From positions 2,294,001 through 2,358,000 of the forward strand of contig NZ_OZ257250.1 in assembly GCF_965279545.1 (NCBI RefSeq): 64,000 nt of DNA, in the 5' to 3' direction. The first letter of the stretch is position 1. The number at the start of each line of letters is the position of its first letter. The notes below the pieces were generated by a model. It did not search any database, was not told where the DNA came from, and worked only from the letters and a program-made list of their open reading frames with translations. The DNA comes from Methylibium sp965279545 (lineage in GTDB: Bacteria; Pseudomonadota; Gammaproteobacteria; Burkholderiales; Burkholderiaceae_C). The position numbers were made by a program, and so were the translations under genes. Of this stretch, positions 48,794 to 57,690 are shown one piece after another.

Positions 48794-49849
48794 TCAACAA
48801 ATGCGCGGCAACTGTTCTCCGCTCAGCCAGTCGACGACGCGGCGCCCGCCGAAGCGGGTGTCCATCTGCACGAAACGGTGCGGGTCCTCGGTGACGCAGC
48901 CGATGCGCACGGCCTGCGCGCCCAGCGGATGCGCCCGCATCGCCGCCAGCACCGCGTCGGCTGCCTCGGCCGCGCACACCGCGACCAGCTTGCCCTCGTT
49001 GGCGATGTACAGCGGGTCCAGCCCCAGCAGCTCGCAGGCGGCATCGACCTGCGGCAGCACCGGGATCGCTTCCTCCTGCAGCAGCATGCCGACACCGGAC
49101 TGGCGGGCTATCTCGTTGAGCGTCGTGGCCAGGCCGCCGCGGGTCGGATCGCGCAGCACGCGCACGCCGCCCGGCGCGGCCTGCAGCATCGCGGCCACCA
49201 GGGTGTGGAGCGCGGCGGTGTCGGACTCGATGGTGGTCTCGAACTCCAGCGACTCGCGCTGCGACAGCACGGCCACGCCGTGCTCGCCGATCGTGCCGGA
49301 CAGCAGCAGCACATCGCCGGGGCGCGCGTTCCTGCCGGAGATGCAGACACCGGCCGGCACCACGCCGACGCCGGTGGTGCTGATGAACACGCCGTCGCCC
49401 TTGCCCTGCTCGACCACCTTGGTGTCGCCGGTGACGACCGGCACGCCGGCCTCGCGCGCCGCGGTGGCCATCGACTCGACGATGCGCTTGAGATCGGCGA
49501 GCGGGAAGCCCTCCTCGAGGATGAAGCTGGCCGCCAGGTAGAGCGGCCGCGCGCCGGACATCGCCACGTCGTTGATCGTGCCGTGCACGCTGAGGCAGCC
49601 CACGTCGCCGCCCGGGAAGAACAGCGGCGACACCACATGGCCGTCGACCGCCATCACCATGCGCTCGCCCTGGGGGATGGCAAACGCCGCGCCGTCGTCG
49701 CCCTGGCGCAGGTAGTCGTTGTCGAAGGCCGTGAGGAAGAGCTCCTCGATCAGCTGCATCGCCGCGCGCCCGCCGGCGCCATGCCCCATGTCGATGCGGC
49801 CGTTCTTGATGTCGAGCGGGCGGATGTAGTCCTTCTTGACGATGCTCAT
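48794..49849 (-). CDS. hypE: Hydrogenase maturation protein HypE
   Basis: A 351-residue ATP-dependent dehydratase that turns the carbamoyl group on its C-terminal Cys into thiocyanate, source of the CN ligands. N-terminal MGHGAGGRAAMQL, PurM-like fold, and the intact terminal PRIC. ATG 49849. A 109-bp gap with a perfect hairpin separates it from hypD, the largest gap in the hyp cluster. Confidence 0.97.
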   Translation of the reverse strand: MSIVKKDYIRPLDIKNGRIDMGHGAGGRAAMQLIEELFLTAFDNDYLRQGDDGAAFAIPQGERMVMAVDGHVVSPLFFPGGDVGCLSVHGTINDVAMSGARPLYLAASFILEEGFPLADLKRIVESMATAAREAGVPVVTGDTKVVEQGKGDGVFISTTGVGVVPAGVCISGRNARPGDVLLLSGTIGEHGVAVLSQRESLEFETTIESDTAALHTLVAAMLQAAPGGVRVLRDPTRGGLATTLNEIARQSGVGMLLQEEAIPVLPQVDAACELLGLDPLYIANEGKLVAVCAAEAADAVLAAMRAHPLGAQAVRIGCVTEDPHRFVQMDTRFGGRRVVDWLSGEQLPRIC

Positions 49850-49879
49850 GACAGCACCCCGCTCGTCGTATCCGGCGCG

Positions 49880-49898
49880 CGACCCTCCGAGAGGGTCG
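49880..49898. repeat. Perfect hairpin between hypD and hypE
   Basis: CGACCCTC-CGA-GAGGGTCG, an 8-bp stem with a three-base loop inside the only sizeable gap of the hyp run. It could mark an RNA-processing or attenuation point, or be part of a dispersed repeat; there is no T tract in either direction. Confidence 0.5.
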
Positions 49899-49958
49899 TG
49901 CCTTGCTTGGGGCGGCCCGGCGCGGCGGCCCGTGTGAAACAGGCTGGTGCGGGATGTC

Positions 49959-51101
49959 TCATGCTGCCGCCACGATCGCAATGTCCTTGAACCGCCCGTA
50001 GGAGTAGTGCGCCGCGCAGGCGCCCTCGCTGGACACCATGCACGACCCCACCGGATTCTCCGGCGTGCACACGGTGCCGAAGATCTTGCAGTCGGTCGGC
50101 TTCTTCACGCCGCGCAGGATGGCGCCGCACTCGCAGGCCTTGTTGTCGGCCACCGGCTGGTAGCCGAGCTGGAAGCGCCGCTCGGCATCGAAGGCGGCGA
50201 AGCCGGGACGGATCTTGAGCGCGCTGTACGGCACTTCACCGAGGCCGCGCCACTCGAAGCTCGGCCGCAGCTCGAAGATGTCGGACACCAGTGCCTGCGC
50301 ACTGAGGTTGCCGTCGCGGTTGACCGCACGGGTGAACTCGTTCTCCACCTCGGCACGCCCCTCGTTCACCTGGCGCACCAGCATCAGCACCGCCTGCATC
50401 ACGTCGAGCGGCTCGAAGCCGGCGATGACCACCGGCTTGCGGTACTCCTGCGCGAAGTGTTCGTAGGGCCCGGAGCCGATCACGATGCTGACGTGCGCCG
50501 GCCCCACGAAGCCATCGATCGGCACGGTGCCGAACTGCCGCACTTCAGGCGACTCGAGGATGTGCGTGATCGCTGACGGCGTGAGCACGTGGCAGCACAG
50601 CACGCTGAAATTGGCCAGCCCCTCCTTGTGCGCATCGCGGATCGCCAGTGCAGTGGGCGGCGTGGTGGTCTCGAAGCCGATCGCGAAGAACACCACCTCG
50701 CGCTGCGGATTCTGGCGCGCGATCTGGAGCGCATCGGCCGCCGAATACACCATGCGGATGTCGCCGCCGCGCGCCTTGGCGCGCACCAGCGACAGGCCGT
50801 CGGACGCCGGCACGCGCATCGTGTCGCCGTAGGTGCAGACGATGGCACCGTGTTCGAGTGCGAGCTTGATCGCCAGATCGATGCGGCCGATCGGCAGCAC
50901 GCAGACCGGGCAGCCCGGGCCGTGCACCATGCGCACATTGGCCGGCAGCAGTTCGCCGACGCCGTAGCGCGAGATCGCGTGGGTGTGGCCACCGCAGAAC
51001 TCCATGAAGCTGTAGCTGCGGTTCGGACGCACCTCCTGGCGCAGCCGCTCGGCGATCTTCTGGGCGACGCCGCCGTCGCGGAACTCGTCGATGTACTTCA
51101 T
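49959..51101 (-). CDS. hypD: Hydrogenase maturation protein HypD
   Basis: A 380-residue Fe-S protein that with HypC carries the Fe(CN)2CO unit. Seen: FCGGHTHAI near residue 34, GPGCPVCVLP near 66, FETTTPPTA, and the C-terminal Cys set (CECG, CKIFG, CTPENPVGSCMVS) binding [4Fe-4S]. Start overlaps the hypC stop (ATGA). Confidence 0.97.
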   Translation of the reverse strand: MKYIDEFRDGGVAQKIAERLRQEVRPNRSYSFMEFCGGHTHAISRYGVGELLPANVRMVHGPGCPVCVLPIGRIDLAIKLALEHGAIVCTYGDTMRVPASDGLSLVRAKARGGDIRMVYSAADALQIARQNPQREVVFFAIGFETTTPPTALAIRDAHKEGLANFSVLCCHVLTPSAITHILESPEVRQFGTVPIDGFVGPAHVSIVIGSGPYEHFAQEYRKPVVIAGFEPLDVMQAVLMLVRQVNEGRAEVENEFTRAVNRDGNLSAQALVSDIFELRPSFEWRGLGEVPYSALKIRPGFAAFDAERRFQLGYQPVADNKACECGAILRGVKKPTDCKIFGTVCTPENPVGSCMVSSEGACAAHYSYGRFKDIAIVAAA

Positions 51102-51343
51102 GACAGCGCGGCTCCCGAGGACGCCGGCAGGCGGGCGACTTCGCCGAACATCGCGAGCGTGCGCTCGGCCTCCGCCGGATCGATCTGCCCGATGGCATGG
51201 CCGACGTGCACGATCACGTAGTCACCGACGGCCACGCCGGGCACCAGGGCCACGGAGATCTCCTTGCGAATGCCGCCGAGGTCGACCACGGCCTGGTCGG
51301 CGGGCTTGAGTTCGATCAGCTTGGCGGGAATGGCTAGGCACAT
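51098..51343 (-). CDS. hypC: Hydrogenase maturation chaperone HypC
   Basis: An 81-residue OB-fold chaperone with the essential N-terminal MCLAIPAK and DYVIVHVGHAIGQID. It delivers the Fe unit from HypD to the large-subunit precursor. The related hupF lies at 57347. ATG 51343, ten bases inside the end of hypF. Confidence 0.96.
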   Translation of the reverse strand: MCLAIPAKLIELKPADQAVVDLGGIRKEISVALVPGVAVGDYVIVHVGHAIGQIDPAEAERTLAMFGEVARLPASSGAALS

Positions 51344-52491
51344 GAGAGGCTCTCGTTGACTTCGATGGAAAGGGGCCGGCCGCCGGCGTGCAGCTGGTGT
51401 GCGGCCACCCAGGCCTGCCCGAGCGCCAGTGCCGCGTCGCCGCAGGTGTGGGCTTGCGGCCTCAGCACCTTCAGGCCCTGCCGCTGCAGGCCGGCGACCA
51501 CGTGTTCGGTGAGCACGGCGTTGCAGAAGCAGCCGCCCCCCAGGCACACGGTGCGCGCGCCGCTCTCGCGGGCTGCCGCACCGGCCCAGCCCGCCAGCGC
51601 TTCGGCCAGCGCCACATGGAACCAGGCGGCCTCGGCGGGCACGCCGGCAGCGGCATCGCCGTGATCGAGCAATCGCGCCAGCAAGGGGCGCAGGTCGAGG
51701 CGATCGATCCGGCTCGCATCGACGATGCCCGTCCGCGCCGGCAGCCCGTGCGCGGCGATCCACGTGCGCGCCTGCTGCTCCAGCGCGATCGCGGCCTCGG
51801 CTTCGTGCGCCTGGCGAACGCTCAGCCCCAGCGCGGCGGCAGCGGCATCGAACCAGCGCCCGGCGCTGCTGGTCGACGGGCAGTTGAAGCCGCCGGCGAG
51901 CAATTGCTGCACGAGGCGCGCTGCGCTCGCGCCCACGACGCCGGCGAAGCGCTCACCGATCTCGCCCCCGCGACCCAGCGCGTGCAGCGCCGAGGCGGCC
52001 ATGCGCCAGGGCTCGCGCGCCGCCACATCGCCGCCAGGCAGCCCCAGCGGCCAGAGGCTGCCGAGGCGCCGCCATGCGGTGGTATCGACCCACAACAGTT
52101 CACCGCCCCAAGCGGTGCCGTCGGTGCCCAGGCCCACGCCGTCCAGCGCCAGACCGAGCACGGCTTCGTGCACGCCGTGCTCGGCCATCACCGCGGCGAT
52201 GTGGGCATGGTGGTGCTGCACGCCGATCGCGGGAACGCCGAACTCGCCGGCCAGCGCGACGCCGAGGCGGGTGCTGAAGAAGTCGGGATGCAGATCGTGC
52301 GCCACCGCCACCACCGGCCGGCGCGCACGGCGCACCAGATCCCGCACCGAGGCTTCGAGCGCCCGGCAGGCGCTCGGCTCGCCCAGATCGCCGTGAACCG
52401 CCGACCAGACGGGCGCCCCGGCGTCCAGCAGGCACGCGGCGTTCTTCAGCCACGCGCCGCAGGCCAGGATGGTCGGCAGTTCCGTGCGCAT
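51334..52491 (-). CDS. hypF: Carbamoyltransferase HypF, short form
   Basis: A 385-residue HypF that corresponds only to the C-terminal Kae1-like carbamoyltransferase half. The acylphosphatase, zinc-finger and YrdC-like domains of full HypF (about 750 residues) are missing. Metal-binding HHHAH is intact in IGVQHHHAHIAAV, as is CLGGGCFCN. A short HypF1 of similar length is known from Cupriavidus necator. Carbamoyl-AMP supply might need a second HypF elsewhere, or another route. ATG 52491, four bases behind hypB. Confidence 0.93.
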   Translation of the reverse strand: MRTELPTILACGAWLKNAACLLDAGAPVWSAVHGDLGEPSACRALEASVRDLVRRARRPVVAVAHDLHPDFFSTRLGVALAGEFGVPAIGVQHHHAHIAAVMAEHGVHEAVLGLALDGVGLGTDGTAWGGELLWVDTTAWRRLGSLWPLGLPGGDVAAREPWRMAASALHALGRGGEIGERFAGVVGASAARLVQQLLAGGFNCPSTSSAGRWFDAAAAALGLSVRQAHEAEAAIALEQQARTWIAAHGLPARTGIVDASRIDRLDLRPLLARLLDHGDAAAGVPAEAAWFHVALAEALAGWAGAAARESGARTVCLGGGCFCNAVLTEHVVAGLQRQGLKVLRPQAHTCGDAALALGQAWVAAHQLHAGGRPLSIEVNESLSCA

Positions 52492-52494
52492 GGC

Positions 52495-53562
52495 TCAGCC
52501 GGCCGTCGCCTTGCGCGAGGAGGCCGCGGCAAGCGCGGCTTCGAGCTCGGCCACTCGCCGGCGCAGCATCGCCTCGGTGGCCTGCCCCTCCTTCGCACTC
52601 TGCGGTGCGTGCGCAGCGCCGTGGTGGTGGTGCCCGCTGTCGTCGTGTGGTGACAGCGCATGCTCCAGCCAGTGCAGCCATTCGCCCATGCCGGCGCCGG
52701 TGGTGGCCGACAACTGGATCACTTCGATGGCCGGGTTCACGCGCCGGGCAGCCTGGATGCAACGCTGCACGTCGAAGTTCAGGTGCGGCAGCAGGTCGAT
52801 CTTGTTCAGCACCATCAGCGACGACGCCGCGAACATGTCGGGGTACTTGAGCGGCTTGTCCTCACCTTCGGTCACCGACAGGATCGCGACCTTGGCCGCC
52901 TCGCCCAGGTCCCAGACCGCCGGACACACGAGGTTGCCGACGTTCTCGATGAACAGCAGGCTGCGCTCGTCTTGACGGTCGTGGTGGTGCTCGTGATGGT
53001 GATCGTGCGCGTGCAGCCGGGAGAACCCTTCGGCCACCATCGGAGCGTCGAGGTGGCAGCCCTTGCCGGTGTTGATCTGGATGGCGGGCGCGCCGGTGGC
53101 GCGGATGCGCTCGGCGTCGAAACTGGTTTGCTGGTCGCCTTCGATGACGGCGACTTTCAGGCCGGGGTGGCGCTGGCGCAGGGCCTCGATCGTCGCGCAC
53201 AGCAGCGTGGTCTTGCCCGAGCCGGGACTGGACACCAGGTTCAGGGCCGTCACGCCGTGCGACTCGAAGTGCTGGCGGTTCTGGCGGGCGATGCGATTGT
53301 TCTCGCCGAGGATGTCGGTCTCGAGCTTGATGGCGCGCGCCTGGCTCATGCCCGGCACGGACACGCGCGCCGCGCCGGCGCCGTAGTGCAGGTCGCCGCT
53401 GTGCGGGTCGACGTGGACGTGCGCACCCGGGGCCGGGCCGGCATGACCCTGGTCGTGTCCGTGCTCATGTTCATGCGCATGAGCATGCGACGCGGCATGC
53501 TCGTCGGCTCGGTTCGCCGCATTCGAATCGCCGGCACCGGCGCACCCACAAACGACACACAT
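52495..53562 (-). CDS. hypB: Nickel-insertion GTPase HypB
   Basis: A 355-residue GTPase: N-terminal high-affinity Ni motif MCVVCGC, a His-rich stretch (about 25-60), P-loop SSPGSGKTT near residue 111, and NKIDLLPHL near 250. Unusual: a second His-rich insert (HAHDHHHEHHHD, near residue 185) inside the G domain, and a C-terminal extension of about 60 residues with HHHH and a helical end. It may store nickel. Confidence 0.96.
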   Translation of the reverse strand: MCVVCGCAGAGDSNAANRADEHAASHAHAHEHEHGHDQGHAGPAPGAHVHVDPHSGDLHYGAGAARVSVPGMSQARAIKLETDILGENNRIARQNRQHFESHGVTALNLVSSPGSGKTTLLCATIEALRQRHPGLKVAVIEGDQQTSFDAERIRATGAPAIQINTGKGCHLDAPMVAEGFSRLHAHDHHHEHHHDRQDERSLLFIENVGNLVCPAVWDLGEAAKVAILSVTEGEDKPLKYPDMFAASSLMVLNKIDLLPHLNFDVQRCIQAARRVNPAIEVIQLSATTGAGMGEWLHWLEHALSPHDDSGHHHHGAAHAPQSAKEGQATEAMLRRRVAELEAALAAASSRKATAG

Positions 53563-53573
53563 GTTCAGTCCTC

Positions 53574-53918
53574 CTAGTCATCTACCAGCATGTCGAGCAC
53601 GCGCAGTTCGGTGCCACCGGTGGCCTGCAGCTGGTAGCTGCCGCACAGGGAACACGGGTCGCCGCGCTGCGCGATGTCGACAGTCTGGCTGCAGTTCAGG
53701 CACCAGGCCCGCCCGATGGGTTCATCGAACTCGAAGCGAGCGTCCTGCAGGCAGGTGCCGGGCGCCAGCGATTCGAGAGCGAACTGCAGCGCACGCACCT
53801 CCACGCCGGCGAGGCGACCCGCTTCCATCCGCAACACCGTCACGCGGCGAAAACCCTCGCGCTGCGCAGCATCTTCCACGAGCTTCAGGATGCCACCGGC
53901 CAGACTGGCTTCATGCAT
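53574..53918 (-). CDS. hypA: Nickel-delivery protein HypA
   Basis: A 114-residue metallochaperone starting MHEASLAGGI, with the Ni-binding His2, and a zinc site formed by CLNC and CSLCG. It passes nickel to the large subunit with HypB. Start overlaps the end of hupK by eight bases. Confidence 0.96.
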   Translation of the reverse strand: MHEASLAGGILKLVEDAAQREGFRRVTVLRMEAGRLAGVEVRALQFALESLAPGTCLQDARFEFDEPIGRAWCLNCSQTVDIAQRGDPCSLCGSYQLQATGGTELRVLDMLVDD

Positions 53919-55077
53919 GGGCCGTCTCCTCTTGCCTGGCCGGCTCGATCTCGAACGGCACGCAGGGATCGTAGGCTGCCATCAGCACACCGACTTCGCG
54001 CCGGACCTCCGGCGTGACACGCGACGGCAGCCGCTCCAGCGCGAACGCCAGTGCGCCTTGCGGGTGAAAGTTCCATTCCGTCGGCGCGAGCACGCGGCAC
54101 GCGGCGATGCGCGCGTCATCCCCTTCGCCATCGAGTTGCACATGGTGCACGAGCAGGCCGCGCGCCATTTCCACCCAGGCCAGGCCTTCGCCCGGACCGA
54201 GCGCGAGCGCCCCGCTCGCGAGCCACTGCGTTCCGCAACGCCGGGGCTCGTCGGGCAAGGCCAGCCGGACCGCTTCGGCCAACCGGGCACCGAGGCGCAG
54301 CCACGGCGTGTCGAGGGCCATGCCCGCCGGCTGGTTGAGGCGGCTCCACGGACCGGTGTCGGCGCATTCGTTGCGCCATTGCGGCTGGCGCGTGAAGGCA
54401 GCGACGCAGCGCAGGGAGTCGGCGATCTCCCGCAGCGAGGCCGCATCCGCGTGGGCACGCAAGTTCCGCGATGGCACGGCACTGTCGCCGATCGACTGGA
54501 TCTCACGCAGCAGTTCGGCCATCCAGCCTTCGGACTGTCGGCCCCATGCAAGCAGCCAGGCACGCGGATCACGCTCCCAGGCGGCGAGCCACTGGTCCGG
54601 CGGCATGCGCAGCACGGTCTGTTGCAACCAGTGCAGCAGGCCGGGAATGGCTTCGCCCTGGTCCGGCGCGGCAGGGAACGACGGTGCGGCGAACGCCGGG
54701 CAGTGCTGCAACTGGCCCAGCGCCTGATCGCAGAACGCGGCGCAACGGGGGGCGGCAGCCAACTGGCGCGGCCAGTCCATCCACAGCCTGCGCAAATGCT
54801 CACGCAAAGTGCCTTGCTGCAAGGCGGCCCCGGTGTCGGACGGTTCGGTATCGACGTTTGCGCTCGCTGCCGCCACCGCCCTGCGCGCGCACAAGCGATG
54901 CGCATGGCCGCACAGGCTGTACAGGCTGGCCAGGATGTCGGCCACCGCGGCAGCCGGCCTGCCGCGAGTGAGCATGTCGGTCAGCTCGGGGCGGGTGCTG
55001 ACGAGGTTGTGCGGTCGGGCGCGACCCGGCCGCACCAGCAGGGCGCCGCCGAGGTCGGCGAGACGCGTGGCGCTCAT
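53911..55077 (-). CDS. hupK: Hydrogenase accessory protein HupK (HoxV)
   Basis: A 388-residue protein resembling a hydrogenase large subunit that has lost its active-site Cys set: the C-terminus reads YDPCVPFEIE instead of DPCxxC, and LAPTEWNFHPQG recalls the APTTWNxSP stretch. HupK/HoxV is thought to serve as a scaffold for the NiFe(CN)2CO precursor. ATG 55077 is chosen because upstream codons look like non-coding DNA. Confidence 0.88.
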   Translation of the reverse strand: MSATRLADLGGALLVRPGRARPHNLVSTRPELTDMLTRGRPAAAVADILASLYSLCGHAHRLCARRAVAAASANVDTEPSDTGAALQQGTLREHLRRLWMDWPRQLAAAPRCAAFCDQALGQLQHCPAFAAPSFPAAPDQGEAIPGLLHWLQQTVLRMPPDQWLAAWERDPRAWLLAWGRQSEGWMAELLREIQSIGDSAVPSRNLRAHADAASLREIADSLRCVAAFTRQPQWRNECADTGPWSRLNQPAGMALDTPWLRLGARLAEAVRLALPDEPRRCGTQWLASGALALGPGEGLAWVEMARGLLVHHVQLDGEGDDARIAACRVLAPTEWNFHPQGALAFALERLPSRVTPEVRREVGVLMAAYDPCVPFEIEPARQEETAHA

Positions 55078-55129
55078 TGGCAGGCCCCGGGGTGGCACGC
55101 GAGCGGATCGGGACGGCGCGGCATCGCGC

Positions 55130-55666
55130 TCATGGGGCCGCTCCGGCGGCGCTGGAACGCCCGAGCAAGAAGGAGCGGCGCGCCGGCGACTTGGCCCGGT
55201 CGACACCCGCCACAGGGGCCCGCAGGGTCGCCAGCACAGCCTGTGCGGTCGCGCTGGCGGCGGCGTGGTCGGCAAACTCGAACATCGGGGAAAACAGCGA
55301 GCAGGCCGCGTAGGAGCCGAAGCTCGGTTCATGCGCACCGATGAAGTCGAAGTTCTCGCACCCGACCGCCCGCGCCTGCGAGCGACCGACACCCGCCGTG
55401 TCATCGCGGCGCGCCAGCGGGAACACGACGAGATTCATGAACCAGGGCGTGATCAGGATGCCGATCGCCTGCGCGTCGTCGCCGGTCGCCGCGGCTTCGG
55501 CGACTGGCTCGAACTCGAGCTCGAAACCCGCGGCGTCCACGTGCAGCCCAGGGTGCAGCACCGGCACCCCTGCCATGCGGCTGCGTTCGATGTCGCGAAA
55601 CAGATCCACCAGTTCGCGGACGCGTCGCGCCAGCACGGCGGAGGGCGGCGTGGGCAGGGTGTTCAT
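55130..55666 (-). CDS. hupJ: Hydrogenase assembly chaperone HupJ (HybE family)
   Basis: A 178-residue HybE/HupJ/HoxT-type chaperone with ITPWFMNLVVFPL, a strong family mark, and YAACSLFSPMFEF. It probably guards the small-subunit precursor before Tat export. Start overlaps the stop of the rubredoxin gene. Confidence 0.9.
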   Translation of the reverse strand: MNTLPTPPSAVLARRVRELVDLFRDIERSRMAGVPVLHPGLHVDAAGFELEFEPVAEAAATGDDAQAIGILITPWFMNLVVFPLARRDDTAGVGRSQARAVGCENFDFIGAHEPSFGSYAACSLFSPMFEFADHAAASATAQAVLATLRAPVAGVDRAKSPARRSFLLGRSSAAGAAP

Positions 55667-55905
55667 GCTCCGGCGCTGTCGTCGAGCACCATGAACTGCT
55701 CGGCATCTCCGTCGCACTGCGGGCAGCGCCAGTGCGACGGCAGTTCGGTGAAGGGCGTGCCGGCATCGATCTGCCACACCGCGTCGCCGAGCGCCGGGTC
55801 GTAGACCCACCAGCAGATCTTGCACTCGAGACGGGCGCCCGCGGGCAGCCTGGCACTGTTGCCCAGGTAGCTGCCCTCGAAGCGCGGCGGGCTGCTGGAT
55901 TTCAC
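55663..55905 (-). CDS. hupI: Hydrogenase rubredoxin HupI (HoxR)
   Basis: An 80-residue rubredoxin with the two iron-binding pairs CKIC (WVYDP follows) and CPQCDG. HupI/HoxR assists assembly of the Fe-S clusters of the small subunit at high O2. Short N-terminal extension. Overlaps hupJ (ATGA). Confidence 0.94.
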   Translation of the reverse strand: MKSSSPPRFEGSYLGNSARLPAGARLECKICWWVYDPALGDAVWQIDAGTPFTELPSHWRCPQCDGDAEQFMVLDDSAGA

Positions 55906-55936
55906 GCCCGCCCCTCGCGCCGGACCGGCGAGTTCT

Positions 55937-56812
55937 TCATGCGTGCTCCACCCATTCCAGGACCTCCTTGAGTCGCTCGTGCGAATCGTCGAGGTCTTCC
56001 TGTGCCGCCTGGGCCACTTCGGGCAGCTCGACGACTTCGACGGTGTTGAGGATGACCACGTCCTGCGAGTTGTAGTACACGACGCGCCAGCAGTTGGGCA
56101 TGCAGGTGTTGGTGATGCGGCAGTTGCCGTAGCCGCGCGACAGGATCAGCACCCGCCCCGTGCCCAGATGGTGGTCCAGGAAGCCGATGTCCTCGTTCGA
56201 CATGGGCAACAGCGTGAGGTTGACCACGTGGGCCGGCTGGCCTGCACGCCAGATGCGCCACTGGTCCTCGATCTCGGCCAGCAACGAGGGTGCGTTCTGC
56301 ACGTTCGGCGGCAGGTCGCCCTTCCAGCGCGGCACTTCGGCCCACACGTCGTCGCTGGCAGCCGCCTTGAGGGCACGGGGCACGGGGCCGAGTTCGATGG
56401 TGTCGGACACGACCTGCCCGTCCACCGAACTGACCACACGCCACACGCCGGCGAAGACCGACTCCTGCACGCGCAGTTCGTGCTGGGCATCGCCGTCCTT
56501 CCTGACCAGCGCACTCACCTCGCCTTCGCCGAGCACCTGGTTGATGAGCTGCAGGTCGGCGGCGGACAGGCCCACCAGATCGACGCTGCGGTTGAGCCCG
56601 TTGCGGCGCACATCGTCCAGCGCCACCAGGGCGTCGCGCAAGGCGCGGTGTGCCTGCACGCAGGCCGCGATCTCTTCGGGTTCCGGGAGCACCGGAGGGC
56701 GGAAGGTCTCCATGCCCTGTGGCATGGGCATGTACTGAAGGTTGTCACCCTCTTCGGGTTGGCTGCCAGGGCCGATGCCTAGGCCTACCACCGGGATCGG
56801 AAAGTCTTTCAT
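55937..56812 (-). CDS. hupH: Hydrogenase expression/assembly protein HupH (HoxQ)
   Basis: A 291-residue HyaF/HupH/HoxQ protein: the family N-terminus IPVVGLGIGPGSQ, LLAEIEDQWRIW, and a C-terminal ILSRGYGNCRITNTCMPNCWRVVYYNS. Works with HupG on the small-subunit precursor. ATG 56812. Confidence 0.93.
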   Translation of the reverse strand: MKDFPIPVVGLGIGPGSQPEEGDNLQYMPMPQGMETFRPPVLPEPEEIAACVQAHRALRDALVALDDVRRNGLNRSVDLVGLSAADLQLINQVLGEGEVSALVRKDGDAQHELRVQESVFAGVWRVVSSVDGQVVSDTIELGPVPRALKAAASDDVWAEVPRWKGDLPPNVQNAPSLLAEIEDQWRIWRAGQPAHVVNLTLLPMSNEDIGFLDHHLGTGRVLILSRGYGNCRITNTCMPNCWRVVYYNSQDVVILNTVEVVELPEVAQAAQEDLDDSHERLKEVLEWVEHA

Positions 56813-56837
56813 GGGGTCTTCCGTGCAAGGAGCTGGT

Positions 56838-57350
56838 TCAGTGGCAGGACGAGCCGGCCGCACTGGCGTTGACGACCGGGATGCCGATGGTGGGGGCGCG
56901 CGAGACCGGCATGGCGAGCGCCTGCGCGACACGCTCGACGAACTCGTCCCAGTCCAGCATGCCGGAGATCGTGGTCACGTACTGCCCGTCGCGCAGGAAC
57001 AGCAGCGTCGGCCAGCGCTGCGATCCATAGCGGCGCGCCACGGCCTCTTCGCTCTGACGCGGCACGACGCCGACGACGAAGCGCCCGGGAAAGCTGCGTT
57101 GCAGTTCGGGCAGCACCACGGCCACGTCCAGGCCCTCGGGAAAGCGGACCGGGTCGCCGGCGAACAGCACGACGCGATCGCCGCCTTGCGCGGCCCAGGC
57201 ATCGATGCTGGTCTGGTCGACCCACGTGGCGCCGTGATCGCTCACGAGCCGCTCGATCAGGGGCGAGGTCTCGGGCAGCGCCATCGTGGTCTTGGGAGGC
57301 TGCACGGGCAGCTTCACCAGGGTTTCGTGGTCTGAGGTGTCGGTGCTCAT
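56838..57350 (-). CDS. hupG: Thioredoxin-like hydrogenase chaperone HupG (HoxO/HyaE)
   Basis: A 170-residue thioredoxin-fold protein without the CxxC pair, as in HyaE/HoxO. Motifs VVLFAGDPVRFPEG, RYGSQRWPTLLFLRDG. It binds the Tat signal of the small-subunit precursor in related systems. ATGA overlap with hupF. Confidence 0.9.
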   Translation of the reverse strand: MSTDTSDHETLVKLPVQPPKTTMALPETSPLIERLVSDHGATWVDQTSIDAWAAQGGDRVVLFAGDPVRFPEGLDVAVVLPELQRSFPGRFVVGVVPRQSEEAVARRYGSQRWPTLLFLRDGQYVTTISGMLDWDEFVERVAQALAMPVSRAPTIGIPVVNASAAGSSCH

Positions 57351-57679
57351 GTGAGTTTCTCCAAAGGTGGACTGGCTGCAGCCCCTGCCATCGCAAGGAC
57401 CTGTTCTCGGTTCATCTGGGACGGCAACACGAATGCCGCGTCACCCTGAGAGGCGTCGCCGCGCATGACCGCTTCGAGCAGGTCGAGCGTGGCCTCGATT
57501 TCCTGCGCGCGGTCCGGTGTCAGGCGCTCCTGGGCACTGTCGAGGAAAACCAGCAACCACTCACCGGGGGCGACGTCGCCGACGAGCGCCGTCCGAACGC
57601 GCCGCAACTCGCCGCGCCCTCGGCACTGCGCGTGACCGGGCTCGGTGAGCAGCACCTGCATGGGAAGGCCGATGCACAT
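57347..57679 (-). CDS. hupF: HypC-like chaperone HupF (HoxL)
   Basis: A 110-residue HypC paralog with MCIGLPMQV at the start and GEWLLVFLDSAQE. HupF/HoxL binds the large subunit and protects it in air. The C-terminal 30 residues extend beyond HypC. Confidence 0.92.
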   Translation of the reverse strand: MCIGLPMQVLLTEPGHAQCRGRGELRRVRTALVGDVAPGEWLLVFLDSAQERLTPDRAQEIEATLDLLEAVMRGDASQGDAAFVLPSQMNREQVLAMAGAAASPPLEKLT

Positions 57680-57690
57680 GGTGTCGAAGC

